From Bacteroidota bacterium (lineage in GTDB: Bacteria > Bacteroidota > Bacteroidia > Sphingobacteriales > Sphingobacteriaceae), in the NCBI GenBank assembly GCA_013289045.1, contig JABDAU010000005.1:1-64000 (forward strand): a stretch of DNA of 64,000 nucleotides, written 5' to 3'. The translations under genes and the position numbers were made by a program. The notes beneath the pieces are model-generated. The model saw nothing but the letters and a program-made list of their open reading frames with translations. It did not search any database and had not been told where the DNA came from. Positions 20,555-29,049 of this stretch are shown piece by piece (position 1 is the first letter of the stretch; every line of letters begins with the position of its first letter).

Positions 20555-21445
20555 CTAATAAAACACGTAAAAAAACGTCAGGGAATAAAAAGATTCGTGG
20601 TGGTTTTTCAGCAATCCCTCCACATTTACCGGTATTGAATATTTGTACGCAAACTCAAGCGTATAATGCGGCCGGTTATAGGCTATCGGTATCTTGATGC
20701 TGTAATTGAGCATATTGAACTGGCTATTGTCCTGCGAAAACTTCGGCTCGGTAGGGTTATCGACGTAAATGTCGTCAATATCCAATCGATAAGCATGATC
20801 TGTCGCGTAACGCTGTACAAAGTTTTGCGTGCCCATAATAGCGCTTACGGTAGGGTCGAGCGTGAGGTAATCTTTATCATTAAAAACGCTGAATTTGCTT
20901 TCGAAATGCTTGGTGGCGTTTACGGTTACAAAAATGTCGTTCTCATCGCCAAAAAGATAATCGCCAATGGCATTGAACTTTAGAAATTTAAGGTCGAACG
21001 TATTTTTCCAATTGATATCGTTTGACGATGCCGACTTGATCACCTGCGCGGCATCACGGTTAAAGAAAAAGTGCGTATAGCTGATGGTACCGGTAAAGCG
21101 CTTAGAGTAATGAAACAGGTAACCGCCGCCAAAGTCTATCTCATCAAACAAAGGATTATAGCCCAAGATCTTCAAACCATAGGTATACAGTAAAAATCCG
21201 TTTTTGGTATTGTAGATCACATCCGAAGAAACATAAGGATACTTTATTGGCCCGGTACGGCCAAAGAACTGCACATCGCTGCCATAGGAAACGCCCGCTG
21301 ATATCGATGCCTTTTTCACAATGGTATCGGTTGTATCGGGTTTGGCCGTCAATGTGAATTCACTCGAAGGGGGGCATAGCTTCGCCGGCGCAGCATAAAG
21401 TGCGTTGCAGGTAAATAAAGCTATCAGCAGGCAAAAATATTTCAT
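20555..21445 (-). CDS. secreted beta-barrel-like protein of unknown function
   Basis: Signal peptide MKYFCLLIALFTCNALYAAPA; alternating strands; terminal aromatic FFYVFY; co-oriented with the TCS. Confidence 0.5.
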   Translation of the reverse strand: MKYFCLLIALFTCNALYAAPAKLCPPSSEFTLTAKPDTTDTIVKKASISAGVSYGSDVQFFGRTGPIKYPYVSSDVIYNTKNGFLLYTYGLKILGYNPLFDEIDFGGGYLFHYSKRFTGTISYTHFFFNRDAAQVIKSASSNDINWKNTFDLKFLKFNAIGDYLFGDENDIFVTVNATKHFESKFSVFNDKDYLTLDPTVSAIMGTQNFVQRYATDHAYRLDIDDIYVDNPTEPKFSQDNSQFNMLNYSIKIPIAYNRPHYTLEFAYKYSIPVNVEGLLKNHHESFYSLTFFYVFY

Positions 21446-21469
21446 CAATTTACAATTGTGCGTTAACAA

Positions 21470-21802
21470 TTAGCCTCCTCCGTTCCTTCTTGGTATTTCC
21501 GGCGGTCGCTCAAGCCCTTCAGGCCTGCGCTGCCGCTTAGGTTTCGGTTTTTGCCCCGAAGCATCAACAGGCGTTTCCTCCACCTTTTCGGGTTTTGGCT
21601 GCCGCTTTGCTTTGGAAATCTCTTTTATTTTCTTCTTGTCATCGCCCTGGTGTTTTTTGGAAGTATCGGGCAGGATGGTATATAATTCGGTTGGATTGAG
21701 CTTGTACCTGCTGAAGATGCTTCGTTTTTCTTTCGCCAGTGCAAATGACAAAACGGGCATAAAAGCCAATAAAATGACAATATACGCAATCCGCTTAATC
21801 AT
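21470..21802 (-). CDS. small exported Pro/Lys/Arg-rich protein
   Basis: Signal sequence then PKPKRQRRPEGLERPPEIPRRNGGG. Confidence 0.45.
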   Translation of the reverse strand: MIKRIAYIVILLAFMPVLSFALAKEKRSIFSRYKLNPTELYTILPDTSKKHQGDDKKKIKEISKAKRQPKPEKVEETPVDASGQKPKPKRQRRPEGLERPPEIPRRNGGG

Positions 21803-21986
21803 TGAGAAGAGGAGAAGACTTAAAATATGTTAAATATAACATTGCTCAAAAATAATATAAGCATGCCGATTACTAAGTATTTATAACAAATATTAGCAGG
21901 CATGCAAAAGCACGTTAAAAATAACGTACGCATGGTACTCCGCAGGAAAACTTTTGGTGAATAAGGGACAGGCTGCAAAACCCGGG

Positions 21987-22922
21987 TTATTTTATGCCTT
22001 TTGAAGCATAAACACGGTTATGGTCGTCAATAATAACGCATGCAATCTGGTTCAGTTTGTTTACCAGGTACAGGCTGGCGTTAACCCCCATTGCTATAAC
22101 CGGCGCCGTTAAAGCGCCCGAGAGCTCGGCAGTAGGGCTGATAACGCTGGCGCTCATGATACCACTAACCGGGAAACCGTTTTTAGTGTTAATAGATTGC
22201 TTTTTATTTACGGCCAGTTGTTTATCAGCATCAACAGCGGTTGAAATACTCATGTTGCTGATATCGGCATTTGCATATGGATGATTTTGCTGTAGCGGAT
22301 CGGCAGTGGCGATGGTCCACGGCTCATGGTTGGGCTGCAAACCCCAGGTAAGCAAGCTGCCATCCGCATTGATAACGCCGCTGCTAACGCCTGCCAGCTG
22401 CAATGCATATTTCGCCCTGTCGGTAGCGTAGCCTTTGCTTAACGAAGCAAGACTGATACGCATATTTTTGTCCTTCAGGAAAACCGTAACGTTTACCTCA
22501 TCGAGGATAACGTTTTTATAGTTGTTATGGGTCGAGCGGCTTTCGGTGCTTTTATCGGCAACGTAAGTGATGTCGAAAGTGCCATGCATCAGTTCAGATA
22601 TCTGCAAAGCACGGTCGATGAGTCTGAAGATCTCGGCATCAACCTTTACCGGTTTAATGCCTGCATTGCGGTTTATTTCGTTTACCTGGCTGTTGTCGGT
22701 AAGGCCGCTTAACAGGCGCTCTACCCTGTTTATTTCGGCTATGGCGGCGTTGATCTGTTCCCCGGCACGCACGGCATCATCGGCAACAACACTTATCTCA
22801 AACTGGGTACCCATCAGCCACGCATCATGTCCGAAGATGTTCGAATCGCTTTTTAAATTTTTAACAGCCAGCATAGTATTCCGAATTAAATTTTCTATAA
22901 ACTGCTTATCATACGGGCACAT
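21987..22922 (-). CDS. apbE: FAD:protein FMN transferase (ApbE family)
   Basis: MGTQFEISVVADD, GTFDITY, SLASLSKGYATDRA, GVINADGSLLTWG, AVDADKQ. Confidence 0.85.
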   Translation of the reverse strand: MCPYDKQFIENLIRNTMLAVKNLKSDSNIFGHDAWLMGTQFEISVVADDAVRAGEQINAAIAEINRVERLLSGLTDNSQVNEINRNAGIKPVKVDAEIFRLIDRALQISELMHGTFDITYVADKSTESRSTHNNYKNVILDEVNVTVFLKDKNMRISLASLSKGYATDRAKYALQLAGVSSGVINADGSLLTWGLQPNHEPWTIATADPLQQNHPYANADISNMSISTAVDADKQLAVNKKQSINTKNGFPVSGIMSASVISPTAELSGALTAPVIAMGVNASLYLVNKLNQIACVIIDDHNRVYASKGIK

Positions 22923-23132
22923 TTGTTGCCAATGTGATATTCGAAAGTAGCCGGGCTTTATGAAATTGAGATGAAAACCAACAAGTTGATGAAATAATTA
23001 GGAAAATTTACAATTGGAGGAGGATGGGAGGTAAAAGGTGAAAGGTGAAAGTGGCAGGATTTAGTATTCCGTCCGTCCGCTATCAGTGCGGACACTTGCG
23101 AACATGTACCGGACAGAAATATATTACGCCCC

Positions 23133-23156
23133 GCTGTCTGTGTCCTCACAGACAGC
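23133..23156. repeat. 24-bp hairpin family B, inverted copy
   Basis: GCTGTCTGTG-TCCT-CACAGACAGC. Confidence 0.8.
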
Positions 23157-23163
23157 TTACTGT

Positions 23164-23187
23164 GTTGTCTGTGGGGACACAGACAAC
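23164..23187. repeat. 24-bp hairpin family B, copy 2
   Basis: GTTGTCTGTG-GGGA-CACAGACAAC. Confidence 0.85.
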
Positions 23188-23212
23188 GGGTATTATGAGT
23201 GCTTTTATAGCA

Positions 23213-23243
23213 AACTTACGAAGTCTCAAAGACTTCGTAAGTT
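23213..23243. repeat. palindrome family A, copy 4 (compensatory change)
   Basis: AACTTACGAAGTCT-CAA-AGACTTCGTAAGTT. Confidence 0.9.
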
Positions 23244-23312
23244 AATAGCATGTCTTATAAATGTATGTGAAGGTATATTTCAAAACCTTTTATCTTTAAC
23301 CTTTAACCCTAC

Positions 23313-24386
23313 TTAAGCTACAGTGCCTTCTTTTAGCTTCTCAGCATTCTCGGCGAATTGCAGGGCTTCCATTATCTCGAGGATATCGCCGTTCATTACG
23401 CCCGGGAGGTTGTAGATGGTGAGGCCGATGCGGTGCTCGGTTAAACGTCCCTGCGGATAGTTGTAGGTACGTACTTTTGCTGAGCGGTCGCCGGTTGATA
23501 CCATGGTTTTGCGCTTTTTGGAGGTTTCTTCCAAATGCTTTTGCAGCTCCATTTCGTAAACCCTTGAGCGTAGTACCTGAAGGGCCTTATCGTAGTTCTT
23601 TAGCTGCGATTTCTGATCCTGGCATTGTGCTACTATGCCTGTTGGGATGTGGGTAAGCCTAACGGCCGAGTAGGTGGTATTTACCGATTGCCCGCCTGGT
23701 CCTGAAGCACAGAATAAGTCCTTGCGGATATCGCTTACCTGCAGATCTATATCAAACTCATCTACCTCAGGCAATACTACCACGGTAGCTGCCGATGTAT
23801 GTACACGACCCTGGGTTTCAGTATCCGGCACACGCTGTACACGGTGCACGCCCGATTCATATTTCAGGGTGCCGTAAGCATCTTCGGCCAATACGTTAAA
23901 CACAATTTCCTTGTAACCGCCTGATGTACCTTCGGTATAATCGACCAATTCGGTACGCCAGCCGCGTTTTTCACAGAAGCGCATGTACATCCGGTAAAGG
24001 TCGCCGGCAAATAATGCAGCTTCGTCGCCGCCTGTGCCGCCACGGATCTCTATTATGGCATTCTTGGTATCTTCAGGGTCTTTCGGGATCAGCATTACGC
24101 GGATCTCTTCTTCCTTTACATCGCGCTGCTCCAGCAATTCATCCAGTTCCATTTTAGCCATTTCACGGAATTCTTCGTCCTTTTCGGTAGCTAAAATTTC
24201 CTTGTTGCTGTCGATATTGCTCAGGATGTTGCGGTAGATCTTATACTCCTCAACAATCTTGGCCAAATCCTTATATTCTTTGTTCAATTGGGCAAAGCGT
24301 TTCATATCAGCCATGGCGTCAGGGCTGCTCAACTCGTTTTCAACGTCTTTCCAGCGTTGATATATCGCTTCTAATTTATCTAACAT
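23313..24386 (-). CDS. prfA: peptide chain release factor 1
   Basis: GGQ motif [37 protein letters not shown] start. Confidence 0.96.
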   Translation of the reverse strand: MLDKLEAIYQRWKDVENELSSPDAMADMKRFAQLNKEYKDLAKIVEEYKIYRNILSNIDSNKEILATEKDEEFREMAKMELDELLEQRDVKEEEIRVMLIPKDPEDTKNAIIEIRGGTGGDEAALFAGDLYRMYMRFCEKRGWRTELVDYTEGTSGGYKEIVFNVLAEDAYGTLKYESGVHRVQRVPDTETQGRVHTSAATVVVLPEVDEFDIDLQVSDIRKDLFCASGPGGQSVNTTYSAVRLTHIPTGIVAQCQDQKSQLKNYDKALQVLRSRVYEMELQKHLEETSKKRKTMVSTGDRSAKVRTYNYPQGRLTEHRIGLTIYNLPGVMNGDILEIMEALQFAENAEKLKEGTVA

Positions 24387-24550
24387 AATCTTATCGGAAG
24401 TATCCGGAAAGCCCTTCACAGGCCATCCAAAAAGTGTACAAAAGTACGAAATTCCGGGTAGTTTTTAATTCATTGCATTGTAAATTGATATTCCGCATGT
24501 TAACATCAATACCGGAGTTAAAAGGTAAGTGTTTATCATTAAATTGCAGC

Positions 24551-24925
24551 ATGAAAATAACATTCATCCACCACATTGTCCTGATCGTAAAAAATATAGC
24601 CGAAACCGAAAAGTATTATACCGGCTTTTTAGGTCAGCCTGCCATACAGAATGAAGGTATGCTGATCTATACTATTGGGGAAACCAAGGTTTTCTTTGTG
24701 TTGCCTAAAGGCGAATATGAGGTAAAAGATAAAGACAAAGGCGGACTTAACCATATTGCCTTTGGCGTTCACTCACTTGATGAGCTTAAACATTTTGAAG
24801 GCTTGCTTACACAGGCATCCATCCGCCACAGCGGGATAAAAACGGGCAAGCAGGGTGGTACAGAATATATCTGGATGGATGACCCTGATAATATCAGGAT
24901 CGAAATATACTATAGCCCTTCATAA
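24551..24925 (+). CDS. VOC-family protein, methylmalonyl-CoA epimerase-like
   Basis: FIHHIVLIVKNI, GLNHIAFGVHS, EYIWMDDPDNIRIEIYY. Confidence 0.65.
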   Translation: MKITFIHHIVLIVKNIAETEKYYTGFLGQPAIQNEGMLIYTIGETKVFFVLPKGEYEVKDKDKGGLNHIAFGVHSLDELKHFEGLLTQASIRHSGIKTGKQGGTEYIWMDDPDNIRIEIYYSPS

Positions 24926-24933
24926 CAGGTGGG

Positions 24934-25689
24934 CTAATCTTTTTGCTCAAAATATTTCAGGTGCACATCCTGCCCGTCGAACTCGGCGTATGAGCAATGG
25001 TTTATCCACTCACCCAGGTTAATGTAGCGGCTGTTTGTCCCAACAGGTAAATCCAGCGGTAAATGTCGGTGACCGAAGATCATGTAATCGTAATGCGTGG
25101 TTTTGAGCACTTCGTTGCAATAGGTAACCAGCCATTCCTGCTCGCCCGGCTTGCCTTCTTCGCGCTTGCTGTTAATGGAGCGGCTTCTGCCCGACCAATA
25201 ATTGGCTATGCCGATACCTAAGTTTGGGTGGATCCTTGCAAATAGCCATTGGCAAAGCTTACTGCGGAAGATGTTTTTCAGCACCTTGTACATATTGTCG
25301 CCCGGGCCTAAGCCGTCGCCGTGGTGGAGGAAGAATTTCTTGCCGCTGCGTTCTATCACCAGTTCGTTGGAGATCACCGAGGCGTTCAACTCCTTTTCAA
25401 AGTAGTTGAACATCCACATATCGTGGTTGCCTTTAAAGAAATAGATCTTTACCCCGGCATCACTCAACTCGGCCAGTTTGCCCAGCAGGCGGATGTAGCC
25501 GCGCGGCACTACGGTAGCATACTCGAACCAGAAATCGAACAGGTCGCCCATCAGGAAAACTTCGGCGGCATCGGTCTTGATCATGTCCAGCCAGCGCACC
25601 AGTTTTGCTTCGCGGTTGCGGGTAATGGCATAGCCGCCTGCGCCAAGGTGTACGTCTGAAGCAAAATAGAGTTTGTTGCGGATTGGCAT
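24934..25689 (-). CDS. lpxH: UDP-2,3-diacylglucosamine diphosphatase-like metallophosphoesterase
   Basis: FASDVHLG, LMGDLFDFWFEY, FKGNHDMW, FLHHGDGLG, IFGHRHLP. Confidence 0.82.
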   Translation of the reverse strand: MPIRNKLYFASDVHLGAGGYAITRNREAKLVRWLDMIKTDAAEVFLMGDLFDFWFEYATVVPRGYIRLLGKLAELSDAGVKIYFFKGNHDMWMFNYFEKELNASVISNELVIERSGKKFFLHHGDGLGPGDNMYKVLKNIFRSKLCQWLFARIHPNLGIGIANYWSGRSRSINSKREEGKPGEQEWLVTYCNEVLKTTHYDYMIFGHRHLPLDLPVGTNSRYINLGEWINHCSYAEFDGQDVHLKYFEQKD

Positions 25690-25736
25690 CGGGTAAAAAT
25701 ACGCTTTAAGGCTGAAAGGTTAAAATCTGCCGCAAG

Positions 25737-26182
25737 TCAGAAGCTCATACCGTAACTCTGCATCGCAAATAGTATAAACACGGTGACGGCCAATGGCCAA
25801 AGGATACTGCGCGGGTAATAGTCCTTTTCGGGAAGCTCTTTTTATAGAAATAGAATGCCAGCGCCAGTCCGCCGAGGATTTGCAGCGCCTTGAATATGCC
25901 AAGGTACAACAAGTCGTTTAGCGAAAGCACATTGGCGGTGAGTTTGTAATTATTGGTGAACCAGTATTCGCCATAGGTTTCAACGCCTTCAAAAGCCAGC
26001 AGGAAGATAACCACCGGCGCAATGGCTTTTTTATAACCGGCCACCCACAGGTTAATGATGAGCAATATACCGCCGATAAGCGGATCGGCCAGTATGGAGA
26101 ACCATAACACAGCATTGCGCGAGTAGATCTCTACAAAATCGCCGTTATGTTGGTCAAGGTTATCGTTATCATCAAATTCCAT
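25737..26182 (-). pseudogene. small multi-pass membrane protein with apparent frameshift near 25825-25828
   Basis: Annotated frame ends in a basic tail; one-nt shift at the AAAA(GG) run gives YYPRSILWPLAVTVFILFAMQSYGMSF*, a plausible final TM helix. Confidence 0.5.
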
Positions 26183-26294
26183 GCGGCAAATATACGTTTC
26201 AACCCGGTTTTAGTGGGTTGCGGTAAGTAAAATATCTGTGTATTAGCAAGAAATAAAAAGAGCCCGGGATGTGCGATTCCTTCCCTCTGCCCTT

Positions 26295-26329
26295 CTGGTT
26301 TAAGAGTTAGCGCAGCGCTCTTAAACCAG
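26295..26329. repeat. 12-bp inverted repeat hairpin
   Basis: CTGGTTTAAGAG-TTAGCGCAGCG-CTCTTAAACCAG. Confidence 0.75.
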
Positions 26330-26520
26330 TAATGTTTGTGAAATTGAAAGCTTCTGCACAACATTCCTCTCACATTTCAACCAAATTCAATTTTATTTTC
26401 GTTGGTAACTTTAATGTCATATTAATAACACATTTTCACAAAAAATACGTTTTTATTACTCACCCCTATAAAAATTCAATGCGCGCACAACCGTTCCGTA
26501 GCCCGAGGCGTTCTTATTAT

Positions 26521-27135
26521 ATGAAGAGCCTGTTATTCGCATTTGCCGCCCTGTTTATACTTAGCACCACTGCAAACGCCCAGCAAGCCTGGGAGCTGCG
26601 CCGCGACGAGGATGGCATAAAAATATATTCGCGCCGCGTTAGCGGCAGCAAAACCATCGAGCTGCGCCTGCTTACCCAATACAACGCCACCTCGCAGCAG
26701 CTCATCAATACGCTGCTTGATATCAGCAACTATTCCAACTGGATCTACGGCAACAGGAAAGCCGGCGTCATAAAAAAAGTAAGCGACCACGACATCATTT
26801 ACTTTACCGAAGCGCACCTGCCATGGCCCATTGCCGACCGCGACCTGGTAACCGAGCTCATCATTAACCAGGCCACGCAAACCGCGCCGCTCACCATACA
26901 AGCCAAAAGCGTACAAGGCATATTGCCGCCCAAACCCCATTTCATCCGCGTGCCCTACTCCATGGCCACCTGGCACGTAATGCCCGATGGCGCCAACAAA
27001 ATAAACGTCGACTACACCTTCGCCATCGACCCGGGCGGCAGCATCCCCAACTGGCTCGTCAACATGACCATCGCCAGCGGCCCGTATAAATCGTTTGTGA
27101 AGTTGAGGGACATATTGAAGACGGCGAAAGGGTGA
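26521..27135 (+). CDS. START-domain (lipid-binding) secreted protein
   Basis: MKSLLFAFAALFILSTTANAQQ; WELRRDEDGIKIYSRRVSGSKTIELR; WPIADRDLVTE. Confidence 0.8.
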   Translation: MKSLLFAFAALFILSTTANAQQAWELRRDEDGIKIYSRRVSGSKTIELRLLTQYNATSQQLINTLLDISNYSNWIYGNRKAGVIKKVSDHDIIYFTEAHLPWPIADRDLVTELIINQATQTAPLTIQAKSVQGILPPKPHFIRVPYSMATWHVMPDGANKINVDYTFAIDPGGSIPNWLVNMTIASGPYKSFVKLRDILKTAKG

Positions 27136-27175
27136 GGGGGCAGTTTATCAAACTTTACAACTAATCTCTAATCAT

Positions 27176-27285
27176 GGGCGTTGCCACAGCCTGCGCTGAG
27201 GCCCTCGAAGCGGCCCGCGCTATCCGTTCATACTGCACGAGGCCTTAGCCGCGAGGCCGGTATCCACTACTATCGCTAACGCGGG
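27176..27285 (-). repeat. dispersed repeat family C, inverted copy with intact head CTATCGCTAACGCGGG
   Basis: Reverse complement begins CCCGCGTTAGCGATAGTAGTGGATACCGGCC and ends GGCAACGCCC. Confidence 0.75.
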
Positions 27286-27296
27286 CTGAAGAAGTG

Positions 27297-27341
27297 TTCG
27301 TTCGGTACCTGACCGAACACTTCCGAACAGTGCCGAACACT
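27297..27341. repeat. GTGTTCG-type repeat, copy 1
   Basis: GTGTTCGTTCGGTACCTGACCGAACACTTCCGAACAGTGCCGAACAC. Confidence 0.75.
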
Positions 27342-27774
27342 AATCCTCCTCGTCCATTTCCCATGGGTCGGTAACCAGCTTTATTACGATAACGCTTGGG
27401 TCATCCTTAAGCGGGTTTAAGTCTTTGGTTTTAGTGCAATATACTGCATTAGCTTCGTCCGCCCATACCTGAAGTTCAAACTCGCCGGGGACTTCACAGG
27501 TGAGTTTGGTGTTGGGTTGTATCTCAAAATATTCCAGTACTCTTAGTATAGTGCCTGCGGTTTTCTGCATCGCTGCTTTACCGTCTTCGGCTTCATCGCG
27601 GGCTTTTTGTATCTCGCGGTTACAGCGGATAATGGCATCCAGCTCGTTCACATTGGTTTGTCCGGTGTAGGGCAAAGCATCAGCAAGCAGGCGATGAAAT
27701 CGCTTTTCCAGTTTACGGTGCCAGTGTGTTTGGTTGTAATATTTGTGGCACAGGTTGGTTAATTCTCCGTCCAT
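27340..27774 (-). CDS. hypothetical islet protein
   Basis: Start overlaps the end of 27759-28748 on the same strand. Confidence 0.55.
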   Translation of the reverse strand: MDGELTNLCHKYYNQTHWHRKLEKRFHRLLADALPYTGQTNVNELDAIIRCNREIQKARDEAEDGKAAMQKTAGTILRVLEYFEIQPNTKLTCEVPGEFELQVWADEANAVYCTKTKDLNPLKDDPSVIVIKLVTDPWEMDEED

Positions 27775-28748
27775 TTTTTCATTTGTTTAATTTGTTCAAT
27801 CCATAGGTCGGCAAGGTCAATGCCTTGCGCATGTTCTTCGGGTGTGGCGTTTCGTTGCAATATCTGGTCGACAGCAAAGGTTGCGGTCGGGATACGCAGG
27901 TTCAGTTCACGGGCTTTTTGTATCCATTTTTCATAGCCATTGGTATCAGGGAATAAGATCACCCGCCTGCCTTTTAATACTTTGCACTTCTCCAGGCTTA
28001 GCCCTTCCAAACTCCCGGCGGCCAGCCAGATATGGTCGGGCTGAAAAAAGCTGCATATTACAGCAGTCTTTTCACTTTCGGCTATCGCTACTATTTTGTT
28101 GGGATGTGCTTTGAGCAGGTGCTCGCCGAAAAAGCATTGCTGAAGAGTGAAGTTTGCAGTTGCCTGTTTGCAGTTTGCTTTATTACTGCCAACTGATAAC
28201 TGCTTACTGCTAACTAAACTATGCGCCCACGCAATATGATTATACGGCTGCTTTACCCGGTGTCCGTCCGCTGGATTGTACAGCATTATTTTTCCGGTGC
28301 GCAGTTTGTCGTTCACATCCACCTGCCAAAATATAGTTGCGCCCGGCCAGTGTTTTGATGTGCCGATATGGTATTGATAAGCCAGGCGATAAGCCGTATC
28401 CTCGCCAAAGCAACGCACCAAAAAAGCCACGAAGTTATTGCGCTTAAATGCCCTTTCGGTTTCGCGCAGGTATTCAAAGGGCAGGGTATCGAAATAGTTG
28501 ATGGGTTGTGGTTCATGGTTAATGGTGTTTGGATAGCCCTGAACCGAGCCGCCGCTGGCGAAATAATCGCGTGGCGGGTAATGGTAGCCGCAATGGTCTA
28601 TGCGGTCGCATTTACCTACGTGGTCGGCTAAGTAAGCGTTGGTTTGGGTGTCGATATACCGTTTAAAAGTGCGGCGGTTATCGCAGCATTCGGGGCACAC
28701 AAAGCGGCTGCCCCTGCCCTGGTAAGGTTGTAGGATGTAGCGGTGCAT
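27759..28748 (-). CDS. zinc-binding/TOPRIM-like (DUF6371-like, primase-related) protein
   Basis: YQGRGSRFVCPECCDNRRTFKRY, KCDRIDHCGYHYPP, IVAIAESEKTAVICSF, VILFPDTNGYEKW; start at 28748 preferred. Confidence 0.65.
   Translation of the reverse strand: MHRYILQPYQGRGSRFVCPECCDNRRTFKRYIDTQTNAYLADHVGKCDRIDHCGYHYPPRDYFASGGSVQGYPNTINHEPQPINYFDTLPFEYLRETERAFKRNNFVAFLVRCFGEDTAYRLAYQYHIGTSKHWPGATIFWQVDVNDKLRTGKIMLYNPADGHRVKQPYNHIAWAHSLVSSKQLSVGSNKANCKQATANFTLQQCFFGEHLLKAHPNKIVAIAESEKTAVICSFFQPDHIWLAAGSLEGLSLEKCKVLKGRRVILFPDTNGYEKWIQKARELNLRIPTATFAVDQILQRNATPEEHAQGIDLADLWIEQIKQMKKWTEN
28151..28220. repeat. period-7 palindromic array located inside a CDS
   Basis: AGTTTGC AGTTGCC TGTTTGC AGTTTGC TTTATTA CTGCCAA CTGATAA CTGCTTA CTGCTAA CTAAACT. 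Confidence 0.8.
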
Positions 28749-28789
28749 TTTGAGGTGAAAGGCAAAAGGGTAAAGGCGAATGATTTTCA

Positions 28790-28912
28790 ATTCCCTCCCA
28801 CGGGGAGGGGCGCGCGGGGTAGTGAAGTGGCAGGGAGGGGTTTGGCGAACAATGCCTAACAAGCAATGCATGGCGCATAAACCCCTCCCTTCCCCTCCCA
28901 CGGGAGGGAATC
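28790..28912. repeat. CCCTCCCACGGGGAGGG-type composite inverted repeat
   Basis: ATTCCCTCCCACGGGGAGGGG ... AGGGAGGGGTTT ... AAACCCCTCCCT ... CCCCTCCCACGGGAGGGAAT. Confidence 0.75.
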
Positions 28913-28954
28913 GCACGGGGCTTTGCTTTTATCGCATTTTCATACTGGCGATAA

Positions 28955-28999
28955 GTGTTCGTTCGTTCGGTATCTGTATCATTCCGAACGAACGAACAC
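28955..28999. repeat. GTGTTCG-type repeat, copy 2 (16-bp perfect hairpin)
   Basis: GTGTTCGTTCGTTCGG-TATCTGTATCATT-CCGAACGAACGAACAC. Confidence 0.85.
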
Positions 29000-29049
29000 C
29001 TGAGGCTTATAGGCGAAAGGAAAAGGGCGAAAGTAAAAAACCTTTAACC

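Noticed and set aside
25720-25902. 60-aa minus ORF as separate gene
   Set aside because: Overlaps the frameshifted membrane protein in another frame with no supporting features.
28749-28916. N-terminal extension of the primase-like ORF (start at 28916)
   Set aside because: The extension is translated from a GC-rich inverted repeat and a heptad run; ATG at 28748 begins the recognisable domain.
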